DNA from: Dryas octopetala
Taxonomy: Eukaryota > Streptophyta > Magnoliopsida > Rosales > Rosaceae
Reading direction: 5' to 3'
Assembly: GCA_963921425.1 (NCBI GenBank)
Contig: OY992839.1
Location: 2,501 to 66,500 of the forward strand
DNA: 64,000 nucleotides
Shown here: in pieces, positions 48,206 to 59,627 of the stretch
Layout: the number at the start of each line of letters is the position of its first letter
How positions within the stretch are numbered: position 1 is the first letter of the stretch
Position numbers and translations under genes: made by a program
The notes under the pieces: generated by a model
Databases searched by the model: none
Seen by the model: the letters and a program-made list of their open reading frames with translations, nothing else
What the model was told of the DNA's origin: nothing

Positions 48206-48875
48206 TTCATATAATGTTTTGACATAAATTCAATTTAGACACATAACTATATATGACATTTCAACAGGGTCCACAAAATTTAAAATATTTCATATATATA
48301 CTCAATTTACTATCTAAATTGAAAAATGAACTTTCGTTCATTGATTCGTTGAGATATCAGTTAAATGTCAGCTTGGCTTTTGCTGACCGAGATTACTTGG
48401 CGACGTGGCGCTATCTCAGCAAACCTTTCTCGCCAAATGAATGACATGGTGACACTTGTCCACCTAACCCTTGACACGGGCCCACAAACTCATCATCTCT
48501 TTCTTGCTCGTTGAACACAGGTGGGGGATTTAAATTCGAATTTGAGGGAAAATGTGATATTTTTGGGAGACTAAATGGTTAGAAAAGCGTTCGATGAGCG
48601 GGCAAGAGGTGATGAGTGTGTGGGCCCGTGTCAAGTGGACATGTGTCGCTCATTTGGTGGGGAAGGTATGCTGAATTGAAGCCACGTCGCCAATTAATCT
48701 CCATCAACAAAAGTCAAGCTGATATTTAACTGATCTCTCAACAAATCGATGGACGGAAGTTCATTTTTCAATTTAGATAATAAATCGGGTGTATATTTGA
48801 AATATTTTAAAGTTCGTGGATCCCGTTGAAATGACATATATAGTTATGTGTTTAAATTGAATTTATGCCTAATGT
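48206..48875. mobile_element. Large inverted-repeat (foldback) element
   Basis: Arms of about 300 bp (48206-48512 and 48590-48875) match in inverted orientation: CACATAACTATATATGACAT against ATGACATATATAGTTATGTG; CAATTTAGATAATAAAT-type against its complement; GCCACGTCGCC against GGCGACGTGGC; GTGTGGGCCCGTGTCAAG against CTTGACACGGGCCCACA. The loop is about 75 bp. No coding capacity. Probably a Mutator- or foldback-type MITE; the ends were not resolved to the base. Confidence 0.75.
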
Positions 48876-49036
48876 TTTTGATGGAGATGTACGTAAAGGG
48901 ACTTACCAAATTGTGCCAATTACATGTACATTAAATGTAATTTGGCCTTAGTTTTTCCTACATTAAATGTAATTTGGCCTTAATTTTTCCTAGAGATTTT
49001 AGTATTTTTCTTCATGAAACTTAAACGGAGGAATAA

Positions 49037-49433
49037 GGAATTAATGCAAATTTGGTCCTCAGACTATTATATTTATATCAATTTGATCCCCAAATTTTTA
49101 ATTTGAAAAATTTAATCCCTAGACTTTTTTAATTTTGCCAATTAAAGTTGTTCAGTCAATTTACACAATTTTCGTCCAAAGATCCGTTTGCATAGAACCA
49201 TGTGCCAATCACGTGCCTTCTTTTTTTATGACAAAATAGTCACTCTAAACTATACCATAACTCTACGCGCGTTTCAGCCTCAGAGATGTTCATTTGATTT
49301 CAATTTAAATTGACTGAATAACTTCAATTAGCAAAATTGAAAAAGTCTGAGGACTAAATTTTTTCAAATTAGAAGCCTGAGGACTAAACTAATACAAGTA
49401 TAATAGTTTGCGGATCAAATTGGTATTAATCCC
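49037..49433. mobile_element. Mutator-like MITE, family B copy 3
   Basis: 397 bp. The left end GGAATTAATGCAAATTTGG and the inverted right end GGGATTAATACCAATTTG match the family. Perfect 9-bp duplication GAGGAATAA (49028-49036, 49434-49442). Non-coding. Confidence 0.9.
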
Positions 49434-50859
49434 GAGGAATAATTATTTCATAACTGAAATCTTTTCATGTTTTGGTGAAATCTTCTCCTCTTTTTTATTT
49501 CAATCAAACATTTTTTTTTTCTTTTATCTTGAGAAGGGATATTCAGAAGGTGAGACCTATCTGACATTAAAAAACTGCTAGTTGGCCAACCAAACATATA
49601 TTTTTGAGACGTGCAGACCTGTTTGTTCTGTTATACGAATTATCAAAAATAGAGGTGGATAGAGGTGGAGTCAACATTGCATTCATGCATTACATTTAAT
49701 TATTTAATAACATGATGTGTGTCACATAGTTTAGTTTGTTCAATTATCTATGAAGCTCTATGTCCCTACTAAACAGATCTTACAACGGTATGATCTGAAA
49801 AAGTAAAAGGTTGGACATGTGGAAGGAATTTGAGTTAGAGCTTATACTTGAAAATTGTGTCAGTTATTTGTTAATGTTCAACATATAAGTACTATTTAGA
49901 TAGTCCTGAGAGTGAATTACTGTAATTTAGATCCATGACATTATAAGAGTGAGTTATTAATTACTTACCCTTCCGCAATCTCGTAGTAGTTACTTTGATT
50001 GGTTGAATACGAGAAATCATACATTATGAATCTATCTTATTAGTTGAATGGCAATATGTGGCCAATATCTCATCCACAATTCGAGAAAATGCCTAAGAAC
50101 ATTTACCCCTGGGTTCAGGTTGCGACAAAGTGAGTGAGTTGGTTTTTATAATTCCTGACTTGTCAAATTACTATTTTACACTCTGATTTCAAATGCCTAT
50201 AAATTTGTCCTCGTAACTCGAATTCATGATCCGTTTTTGCTTACATCCTCCTTAACTCGAGCTCTATCTAATCATGCCAAAATTAGAATCTTTATAACTA
50301 ATTTTCAATTAATTTCCTTTGAAAACCCAAACTTTCCTATTAACCTATTAAGGGTATAAACGTCCACTTCCTAAATAATTCACCAATAATAGTTTATGTT
50401 CGAAAAAGATTCCGAAAATTCCTATGAATTCTTCTCGACTTGTACTTTTTTTTCACAGCCTTAACTTCAAAATTTGAGTTCCCGAATTTCATTCACATAA
50501 TTCAAACATTGCCAATCAACTTTTGATAATTCAAATAATTCCTTAATAACTTCAAACAATTCATCAAAAATCATTATCACATCTAATAAATTTTAGAAAT
50601 TGTCCAAAATTCATATCGACTCTCAATTAATTTATAAAAAAATTTCTCAGTCACACATCCCAACTAACTTGTTAGGTCTTTTCAAGTCCAAAACAAAATA
50701 AAATTTAAATTTCTAGTGAACTTCAGAGACGGGTCATCATATTACAATTTTAACCTAACATGAAAGGACCATAAAAGGCACAATTAAAAAAAAATAAAGG
50801 AAACCAAAACCCAACAGTCTCCAGACTCTCCACCCCCACCCCTAGGCATAGTCCAATTT

Positions 50860-50915
50860 GCAGCCTCCCTTCCCTTCTCTATCTCTCCTCCTCTCTCCTT
50901 TCCTCTATCTATGTC

Positions 50916-50946
<31 letters not shown>

Positions 50947-51160
50947 GATCTAGAGGCCAGTAAGTTTGCCGGCCTCCCTTTGCAACAACCAGAGAGGAGG
51001 GAAGGAGGAGGGAAAAGAGAGAAAAAAAAAAAAAAAAAAAGGAAGGAGAGAGAAAATGATAGGAAAGGAAAGTGAAGGAAAGAGACATATATGGAAGGAA
51101 GGGGAGAGGAGAAGAGATAGAAAGAGAGAGAAGGGAAGGGAGGCTGTGGGTTGGACCGCC
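50860..51160. repeat. Pyrimidine tract followed by purine tract
   Basis: A CT-rich run (about 50860-50945, ending in (CT)n) is followed within 60 bp by a long purine run with an A18 stretch (about 50988-51145). An open frame of 97 codons here is purely compositional (Lys/Glu/Arg/Gly). Confidence 0.8.
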
Positions 51161-51727
51161 AGCGACCTTGTTCGGGCAGGCAGGGGCAGCTGGAGGTGGG
51201 GGCTGCTAGGGGCTGGTTTTCCTTTTTTTTTTATTATTATTTTTTTTCTTGGGTTATGAGGGTATTTTGAAAATGTGAGGTGTGATTAGAAATTAGGTAA
51301 ATTAAAAAATTATAGGGGTGTGAGGTGAAAAATTTGAGAAGGTGAAAATAGCAGTGGTCTTCTGAAAATGGAACTTCTCTTGATTTGCTGACGCAATTAC
51401 CTGTTGGAGCCTCAGAGGCTGGTGGTGCATGGAGATCTTAAAATCATGTGCATATTAAACCAAAAGAGGTCATAATTCATTGGACAGTGTTCTATCATAC
51501 AAATTATGATAACAAAAGACAGTCATTGGTCTAATTTTGGATGACTGTATTTATCATACAAACCAATAGATATCAGAAATTCCAAACAAAAACTTTCTAA
51601 TTTGCATTCTTATCCCTACAAAAGCTCAATAAGATTCCAGGCTAATGCCGGTTGATATGTTGATCATGTACACGCTCTTACAAACTTCTCTTCTTCCACA
51701 TTATTTCTAGCTTCCTGCATGCATGAT

Positions 51728-54522
51728 TCAGACAACACTGAATGCTGATTGGATCGTAGATGAGACCCGGGATGCAAGGGTCTGGGAGGCGAATTGTTGG
51801 ATCTGCTTTTTGGCATCTGAAAGGCAACACCAACATGTTTTTAATAATGAATAACCCTTCAATTTAATAAAAGAGATTACACTAACAATTGAGCCGCAGG
51901 AAAACAAAATATTGCATTATATACAATGGGGAGAAAAAAATAGAAGGCTTTGGTAGAAGCAAAAAAAATAAAATGGAAAGTCACTTTGTCGATTAATGAA
52001 TCTAGTTTTAGTGCAATCACCAAGGCACTCACTTTCCCATAAATATGAAATCATTCCAACATATTTCTAACCACAACTTTAAGTGAGTAACCCATGTGGT
52101 AGCATGATTTGTATCTAGCATAACCTCGACTTCATGTGCTATTGTTATCTAACATTGTTTTCAGTGTAATCTTCCAAACAGGATTTAAACCATACCTTAC
52201 AATGAATGTTCACAAAAATACACAACGTTAGAAGGTCTAGTATGCTGAGTTTAAAGTAGACATCCTTTCAACTGATACAGTCTGATACACAATACACAAG
52301 AGCATGCTATATATACTGACAAAGTCAAATGAATTGCTTCCATACCTTTGCGGCATTTGGTGAAGCCAACAATATTTGCAATGCTGAGAGTCAAACAAAC
52401 TCCTATGACAAGGAGATAATCAGCTTGAAACCTTATTAGAGAAAATATTCCAAGCACAATCCATGCAACAGCCTACCAAAAAAGAAAAAGCAGAAATTTG
52501 TGAAGTTAAAACAGTTAGAAATCCATAACCATACATGCATACAGATCTTGCAGATTATAGGTACATGAAACAAGACAGGACCTTGCAATACATATTTTCA
52601 AAATACTATTCAGTTTTGAAAATTATGCATATAATCTTCAACTCCCAAGTATATCCATCCAGCTTCTTATAAAACATTTCAGTAACATATTACTTCCAAT
52701 ATCTAGTTCTATACTCTATTGTATTTGATTGATCTGTATAGACCACATGATGTATGCGCTAAATCTTTGTGAATATAGTACAATCGAAAATTGGTGCTTC
52801 ACCACATGCTCTCTAATAAAGGCATAGTTGCTTACCGTGAGGTAAAGTGTCCACCAGAATAACCAAGAATCTTTTTTGTTCATCCGGGCCAATGACTAAA
52901 GCCAAACAAAGATCAACATGGATGAGAGTCAAGTGCTAATGGAGCCAAGAGTAAAATACTCTTAAGAAATTGAGCATAGTAAACAAGGGAAGAGAAGCTG
53001 ATGATAAAATGTTTTGTAATGGTAATACTAACCTCTTGGTCAAGGCATTCAAATTTCCACACACTCTCACCAAGATCATTTATTTCATTCCACCACCTCA
53101 AACCAACTAAGATGCGTCCACTCACATTCTTAACTACCCAGAAATCAAGAGCAGCAAGAAGAACAGTCACGACAAAAATGATGACAAAGTTATCAAAAAA
53201 GAGGGCAGAAAGTATGTAAAAAGCCAATGCTGCAGCCTGTGGAAAAGAAGGGACAAGATGTTATATAGTGAAGGAGGCGCAACATGTAAAATAACAATTT
53301 TTTTTTTAATAAGAAACATTAAATAACAAAGTTATACATGCAAGACCTTGAAAAGAACATGGAAGAAACATGTCTTTGGGTTGGCATAGTTTTCCCCTTG
53401 TGGCTGCACATGAGAGTAGAGTAGAATTAGTTAAAAGGACACAATAATTGAAAACACAGCCAAATAGTTATTAAAACAAATTTAGACACATGAATAACTC
53501 TAAAGAAATCCTAGTTTACCATGCTAAATTATTAAACAACTACCACATAAGAGGCCCAAAATTTCATGTCAAATGGCTAAAAATGTGGGAAAATTTCATG
53601 TGTTTGAGTGTACTCTCATATTATTTATACCAATATTATTTGTCCTCTTTCAAAATTATACAAAAACCTTGATAAGTAATTTAGCGCTCTTATGACATAT
53701 TTTCCTTTTCGGAAAATGGCGTATTCAAAAGTGAGTTGAACTTTTTCTTCAGGAGCCTTAACAACATAAAATTTCTTACTATTTTAGATTACTCTTTGAT
53801 AAAACCTTTCATATTCAAGATTTTAATTTCCAATTCCATATCAGCAGTAATTAGAACTAAAAACCTGCACAATGCCAGACCCCTAAGCTCCAAATGGATC
53901 TTTAGGGGGGGAAAAATAAAATTATAATGATTCTCGCTTCGTTTAATGCATGATTTTTTAATTTCATAAGTTTTCACAATTTTCTCCTCAAGAAAGCAAA
54001 TGGTTATGCTCAAAACAGTTGAGCAACAACATCCACCTAAAGAGAATCAGAAAACCTAGATCTACCATTTAGAAAAACAGTAATGAGGACAGAGCTTAAT
54101 CTAGAAAATTGCATATTGTATAGAAAATTCATAATATTCTCTCTCTCTTTGTTTTTCTTTCCGTCACTGCCATATAGCAGAGCAAATGTCCAAATGAAAC
54201 GTTAGTTAATTTTCTATCCATTTCCCGTTATTTTCTCACCAACCAAACAAATGGGCACCCCAAAAACCTCCCGAAACCTAAACCCATAACGCAGATCCGA
54301 TATTAACCAAAAATCCTGATAATCCCATCATTGAGCCCATCATGCATAGATACATATAAGAAAAAAATATACATATATATAGATACACATATAGCAGAGC
54401 TAAACAGAGAAAGCGTCAAAGGGCATGCTAATCCTAACTTTAATTCTAGAATCTGATATAGCAAGCAGTAAATTGAAGAGGGTGGAAGTGGAACCGAGTC
54501 AACTCACCTGGCTGAGATCCAT
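51728..54522 (-). CDS. ECH: ECHIDNA, trans-Golgi TVP23-family membrane protein (183 aa)
   Basis: Plant homologue of yeast TVP23. ECHIDNA acts at the trans-Golgi network with YIP proteins in secretory trafficking needed for cell elongation. Minus-strand exons in order: 54508-54522 (MDLSQ), 53347-53403, 53033-53236, 52836-52895, 52346-52472, 51728-51816; total 552 nt in frame. Near-verbatim family blocks are ENYANPKTCFFHVLFKAAAL, DFWVVKNVSGRILVGLRWWN, EINDLGESVWKFE, ARMNKKDSWLFWWTLYL and SLIRFQADYLLVIGVCL, ending FASQTLASRVSSTIQSAF. Four hydrophobic segments lie at about 25-41, 43-58, 103-125 and 130-150. Length agrees with the family (Arabidopsis protein about 186 aa). The first coding exon is only 15 nt, separated from exon 2 by a 1.1-kb intron. 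Single intact copy. Confidence 0.95.
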
Positions 54523-55127
54523 ATCCACCAACTTGGAAGTAGAGGTTGGTTTGAGAATTTTATCAGCTTATGCTATCAACATAACCGCAGATTAACAGAT
54601 CTCTCCCAAGGAAAATTTCTGAGCTCTGGTTCGATGCAGCACTTCCACTTTATTGTTTTAGGTGGGCCGACCCGTCCTATCACCCAATTTGGAAAAGGAT
54701 GAACTGGACCCAAAGTATGGAGCCCTTAACCAAAGATTCCTTTGGGCTTTGAGTACCGATGGCAACTTTTCCCAGAAACCGGATCTCCGCAGGGCCCGAT
54801 CCGAATGGGGGAGGGATGAGTTAGCACTTACCCGGTTTCTCCGTTTAATGTTATATATACTAGCTTCGTATTTTTACTGTGTTTTTTATTTTATATTTTG
54901 TTCTTAATTTTATAACTTTTCACAACTATCTCCATATTTTAAGGTAATGGGTTGTTTTTCTTATTATTTTTTAAAGTTTATTTTAATGATTATATTTTAC
55001 AACTATGCCCTCATTTATTAGATTTTTTTACTAGACTATTTGTTGAATGAAGGGTAATTTAAGCAATTTCATTCTTGGTGAAACTTGTAATACCAAATCT
55101 TTCTTCTGGCTTTATAATAGTAAAGAT

Positions 55128-55495
55128 GAGTTAATTACACTTACACCCTCTGAGGTTTATCGTCTTTTCACATACACCACATGAGGTTTCAACAATTACA
55201 CACACTCTCTAAGATTTCAAAACTATTGCATATAACCCTTTATAGTGAGACAAAAAATGATAAGAAATTATGCAAAAAGGCATGCTAAAGGGTTAAATGG
55301 CCTAATAAGATTACTCAAGGTGTAAAGTCTAACCTCAATACAAATATTTTCTTTTTTGTTTATTTATTTTTTTTCTCTTGTAGGAGGTTATATGCAATAG
55401 TTTTGAAACCTCAGGGGGTGTATGTGTAATTTTTGAAACTCTAATGGGTGTGTGAAAAAATAATAAACCTTAGGGAATGTAAGTGTAATTAACTC
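55128..55495. mobile_element. Mutator-like MITE (368 bp)
   Basis: Termini GAGTTAATTACACTTACA are perfect inverted repeats at both ends, and similarity continues inward (CCTC..GAGG, TTTCAAAACTATTGCATATA). Flanks TAGTAAAGAT and TAATAAAGAT form a 9-10-bp duplication with one mismatch. Non-coding. Confidence 0.85.
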
Positions 55496-56511
55496 TAATA
55501 AAGATAGAGAGCCGCTATTTGTACTCCCCAATAATTATCCTGCACTCCTTCTATATTATTTTTTATTTTATTTTATTTTATTTAGTCAATTTCCAAATTT
55601 ACCCTTTACTTATTTCTTTCAAACTCTTTAATTGCTTCTAACGTTGTAAACTTCGATCTACTTCTAACAGTCTCTGAGCATCGAATTAAAGCTGTGCTTC
55701 CTCCTGGCCAAAAAAAAGTTGTGTATAGAAGAGGCCTCTAATTTATTGGTGGATTGGTGAGGGCTTCATCACAAGCACCCAAGAGATCGAAGACGACATA
55801 AGAGGTAGGAGAAGAGATCTTTGAAAAATTCATTTCTTGATTAATCAAGCTTCCAATATTTCTAGTGCAGTTGTGAATAATTGTACAGTACACCCTTGGA
55901 TTCGTCGTTTGTCGATCTCCTTGACCGTGGAGGCTCAGCTCTTCCACTTTGATTCAATGGGTTACCACTCGCTGGAAAGCATGCCAAAAGGGCTTGACAA
56001 GTTGACAAGCTCTCATCCCTCCATGTACTCAAAGGTTTTGTCATAGGAACTTTAGAAAATACTTCATGCAGACTTGAAAAGAGTAGAAAAAGAATGTAGA
56101 AGCAAAAAGGGGGCCAATGGTTTCACAAAGAATAAATGGAAGGAAACAAACGGAAGCAACATTCTAGAATGTTGGAAGTAAGTGAGGGTAAATCTGAAAA
56201 TTAAGTAAATAAAAGGGTTATTTTTTTTAAAATTTACTGTTCATCCGGCCCATCTGCTACAGTGAAATACATTTTACTGTAGCTGGCCACTTTTTAAAAA
56301 ATTCCCGTTACTGTAGCACGCTACAGTATTTAAAAAAAAAAAAAACCAATTTTTGTTTCCTTCTTCAATATTTTTTCTTCATTTCAATGCCAATCGATAC
56401 CAAAACAAAAAATAAAAAATCATAATTAAGGTATTTTTCATTCCATAAACATGTTAAATAATAATCATCATAAAACACAAAAAATCAAGATAAAGCATCC
56501 ATAATCTTTTT

Positions 56512-56720
56512 CAATCACCTATTGCTACTGTCTGGCAGTAACAATCACCTATTGCTACTGTCCGGCAGTAACAATCACCTATTGCTACTGCCCGGCAGTA
56601 CAATCACATATTGCTACTGCCCGACAGTAATAATCACCTATTGATACTGCCCGACAGTAGCAATCACCTATTGCTACTGCACAACAGTGGCAATCAAGTA
56701 TTGTTATTGTTTGATAATAA
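56512..56720. repeat. 30-bp palindromic minisatellite, 7 units
   Basis: Units of 29-30 bp follow the form CAATCACCTATTGCTACTGC + CCGGCAGTAA. Each contains a near-palindrome TACTGCCCGGCAGTA, so every unit can fold into a hairpin. Variation between units grows from left to right. The region lies in AT-rich intergenic DNA. Confidence 0.93.
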
Positions 56721-57799
56721 CAATAACAATAAATTAGATAATATAATTTAAATTTAATACAATCACTGTGAAAGCATAAATAACTAAATGAATTATAAAC
56801 TTATGACACAATTACAACAAACTAAATCAGAATCACAATTCCGTTGAAAAAGAAAAATAACTTAAAACTTCTGGATATCCTTGTTCTTAACATGGCATTT
56901 CTGTCGAAAGAAAAATAAAAAGTTAAGTACTCAGCAAGAGCAAGATTGATAAATGCAAGCACATTAAAACAAGTGTGTGTGAATGCGCAAAAAATATGTA
57001 GAAAGACCTACCTGGTTGCTCAAACATGGCTCTTCTTGCTTCTGGTTCAGGCAGAGGCACAAGAATCTAATTTTTCATGGTCAATGGATAACTTGATTAA
57101 AATAATAACTGGATTCAAAATATGCATGATCATGTGAGAAATTGTCATCATATTGTGATACCTAACTAGAAGATAATGCAAACAAGGGCCAGAGGATGAG
57201 ATACTGTAATCTACTGGAATTAAATATTTCCATGTTCTATACCATTATCAACTTCAATTAATTACAACTAAACCCAAAATGATCTGACATCTACCATATG
57301 GCAGTTTGCAACACAAATCCATTAACACCTAATAATAATTGGCAGCACTCAACAAACTCATGCTCAGATAACGATTGCACAACTATATTTTTATTCTAGC
57401 AACATCTCAATTTGTCATATCAATCCAACATAACAATCTTAATATATCACCTGGAAGTGTATGCTTGTATCATATTAGCTCTTCAAAGCATACTCATTGT
57501 ATACACATGCCTAGTAAGTGTGATGACAGTCACCTCGAAAATGCTTGTGAAAATGTTTCATAGTCAATATTTGTACTATTGGTTTTCTGTGTGTAAAGCT
57601 TAAGTGTTTTTGCTGAAATTTGTTTGTAATGGTTGATATTTCCAGAAAAAAAAAGGATAGTTGTCATGATAGGAATAGGATTTGGAGAATTATTTAAGGT
57701 AGCCTAGGGTTTCAAATTAGAAATTTTCTAGTTACCAACAATCAAACTCAAATCAATTACACTAACAAGTAGAAGATGTCAAAGGGAGAGAGTATATAC

Positions 57800-58400
57800 C
57801 AAAATCGGCCGGAGCCGCCATCGGACTCGTTGGAAAACAGGGAGAGAAGGCGCTGACTTCCAAGCTTCGATTCGCTGCAACTAGTGGTCGAATGAACGAT
57901 CCAACCACACCATCAGACTCCTCTCAACGCAAGGAATATTCTGGTGGTCACCAACAGTCGCACCGTCGTCGGAAAACAAGTTGATGGTGGCAAGCCGTCG
58001 ATCTTATTCTTTGAGTCGCCTCTTACAGAGGTCATGGAGGTGAGAGAATGACACCAAAGAGTTCAGATCGACGAGAGGAATCGACTAGTGGTGGTTCAGC
58101 ACCTTGGTGTTGCCAGAAATTGCAGATCACCGGAGATGATAGTCGGCACTGGTGGTTCTCAAACTGTTCTCACAGTGGCTCATCTTCTCGCAATGGTTCT
58201 CAAGCCGTCGATCTTCTTCTTCAAGTCGCCACCTACGGAGGTCCTATACAGAAGAGAGAGAATGGGGGTGAGGAGAGATAAATGAGAGAAATGAGAAAGG
58301 GAGAGGCAAAGAGACGGAGTGACAGACAGAGAATGATGGAGACGGAAGAGAGGACCAGTTTGGTATAAACTGGGCCTTCTTCAGAAACCAAAAAATGACC
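57800..58400 (-). other. Candidate minus-strand transcript leader with short first coding exon
   Basis: On the minus strand a CT-rich, leader-like stretch (from about 58360) reaches ATG GCG GCT CCG GCC GAT TTT G followed by GTATATAC (start 57821, donor after 57800). Possible further exons lie at about 57011-57040 (EARRAMFEQP, donor GTAGGT) and 56848-56893 (acceptor TTTCGACAG). Joined in phase they give only about 21 codons. No known family was recognised. It could be a short-peptide gene, a long non-coding RNA, or the relic of a gene broken by insertions. Confidence 0.25.
57993..58241. repeat. Imperfect tandem duplication of about 207 bp spacing
   Basis: CAAGCCGTCGATCTTATTCT at 57993 recurs as CAAGCCGTCGATCTTCTTCT at about 58201. 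Both are followed by a GAGTCGCC / AAGTCGCC, ACAGAGGTC / ACGGAGGTC segment and AGAGAGAATG. The duplication lies inside the putative leader described above. Confidence 0.8.
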
Positions 58401-58542
58401 TGGATCTTAAAAGTAGTGAGAGTCCAAAATTAGACTTTATAATCATTTACTTTAAATAAAATAAAATAAAATAATAAAAAATATGGGAGGAGTGCCACAT
58501 GACTCTTAGGGAGTGCAAATAGCACCTCCCTATATATATACT

Positions 58543-58733
58543 CAATAATGCTAGTTGTCCCACATTTTTTTTCCCACATTTGTATCCCACCTGATGTGTC
58601 ATTATCTTACTGGAAGGGTATTTCCTTTTTCTTTTTTAGATTTTAATTTTTAATTTTTAGTATCCAATGTATGAATGCCATGTAAGATGGTATGAAATTG
58701 TGGTATAAAAATGTGGTAAATGTAGCATTACTG
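58543..58733. mobile_element. Mutator-like MITE, family E copy 2 (191 bp)
   Basis: Left end CAATAATGCTAGTTG and inverted right end CAGTAATGCTACATT, with a perfect 9-bp duplication ATATATACT (58534-58542, 58734-58742). Related to 41121-41308. Non-coding. Confidence 0.8.
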
Positions 58734-58742
58734 ATATATACT

Positions 58743-59627
58743 TGTACTAATTTTTTCAATTTTTAGCTTTAATTTTGTGTCTTTCAAGTTTAATATATGT
58801 TGCTAATTTATAAATTTAAGTTGTTATCTTATGATATTGTTAATTTTTCTATATTTTATTGTAGGGAAAAAATTTTCAAATGGACTTAAACTTTTTGGTT
58901 TATGTAATTTAAAAATATGAATTTTGTTTGTGTCATTAGAGGATATAAACTTTTGGCCTTATGTCATTTCAAGCGGTACGCAATTTATTTGAATGGTAAA
59001 AAATGTCATTCAACCTTAGCACTCAAGTCATTTTGTGCATGACACATAATTTATTTTTGATGTATAATGTAATAGATCGAGATGACGAAATGAGCCAGAT
59101 TGACACAAAGTAAAAGTTTATATCATCCCATAACACTGGATTAGAGGTGTGACATTGGTAAACCATGACTCACATAAACCCTTTTCTCAAAATAAAATAA
59201 AAAATAAAAAATCATGCCTTTATATATTTGCATATAAATTTGCCAGCGCAATCACTTGACTTACATGACTTCTATGTTGGTACGCATATATTTCTTTCTC
59301 TTTTTCTTGAAATTTCAATAAATTAAAGAAAAGGATTTCAATCGTTTGAACTTTGAAGAAATTTACAGCTTGTGACATATAAGGGTTAAGTAGCGTTCGA
59401 TGTTGCTATATATAAATTGAATTAAAATGATAACAACCGTTTAACTTCCTAAAAGTGTTCTACACCACAGGAAGAATGTCTGGCTTTAGACAACCCGTAT
59501 ATTACATTAATTAATTGAGTCCACCCTATAAAACCCAATTGCGCAATGTTGTTTCGATCGATCTTCACGGTCTTCTTCAACCTTTCTCTTACTAAAAAGT
59601 AGAGAGGGAAGAAGACTTGTTTTTGAG
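58743..59627 (+). promoter_or_regulatory. Upstream region of the small acidic protein gene with TATA candidates
   Basis: AT-rich upstream DNA. Two TATA-like boxes precede the start codon: GCTATATATAAATTG near 59405 and CCCTATAAAACCC near 59525. The nearer one would give a leader of about 70-75 nt, the farther about 190 nt. The leader before ATG 59628 is CT- and GA-rich. Confidence 0.45.

Larger units (their letters stand above)
47311..51727. other. Intergenic region between tubby-like and ECHIDNA genes
   Basis: The 3'UTR of the tubby-like gene is followed by a Gly/His-biased GATGGTGGTGATGG-type stretch (47640-47800) without family features, a large inverted repeat (48206-48875), a family B MITE (49037-49433), AT-rich DNA, and a strand-biased block at about 50820-51240 (CT-rich then purine-rich). 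No exon supported. The two genes converge, so 3'UTRs lie at both edges. Confidence 0.6.
54523..57799. other. Intergenic region upstream of ECHIDNA
   Basis: Holds the ECHIDNA promoter side (54523-54700), a MITE at 55128-55495, TACTGTAG/CTACAGTA palindromic words at about 56245-56330 and the 30-bp minisatellite at 56512-56720. The frames at 55738-56046 encode nothing recognisable on either strand. Short candidate exons on the minus strand (56880-57060) are discussed with the transcript candidate at 57800. Confidence 0.55.

Noticed and set aside
50966..51259. 97-codon Lys/Glu/Arg-rich open frame
   Set aside because: Purine tract artefact with an A18 run and no family resemblance.
55738..56046. 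FHFDSMG-containing frame resembling a Ulp-type protease fragment
   Set aside because: Only a few residues fit; no catalytic His/Cys context or exon structure was found.
56512..56720. CRISPR-like appearance of regular 30-bp repeats
   Set aside because: Units are contiguous without spacers and the context is a plant chromosome; it is a minisatellite.
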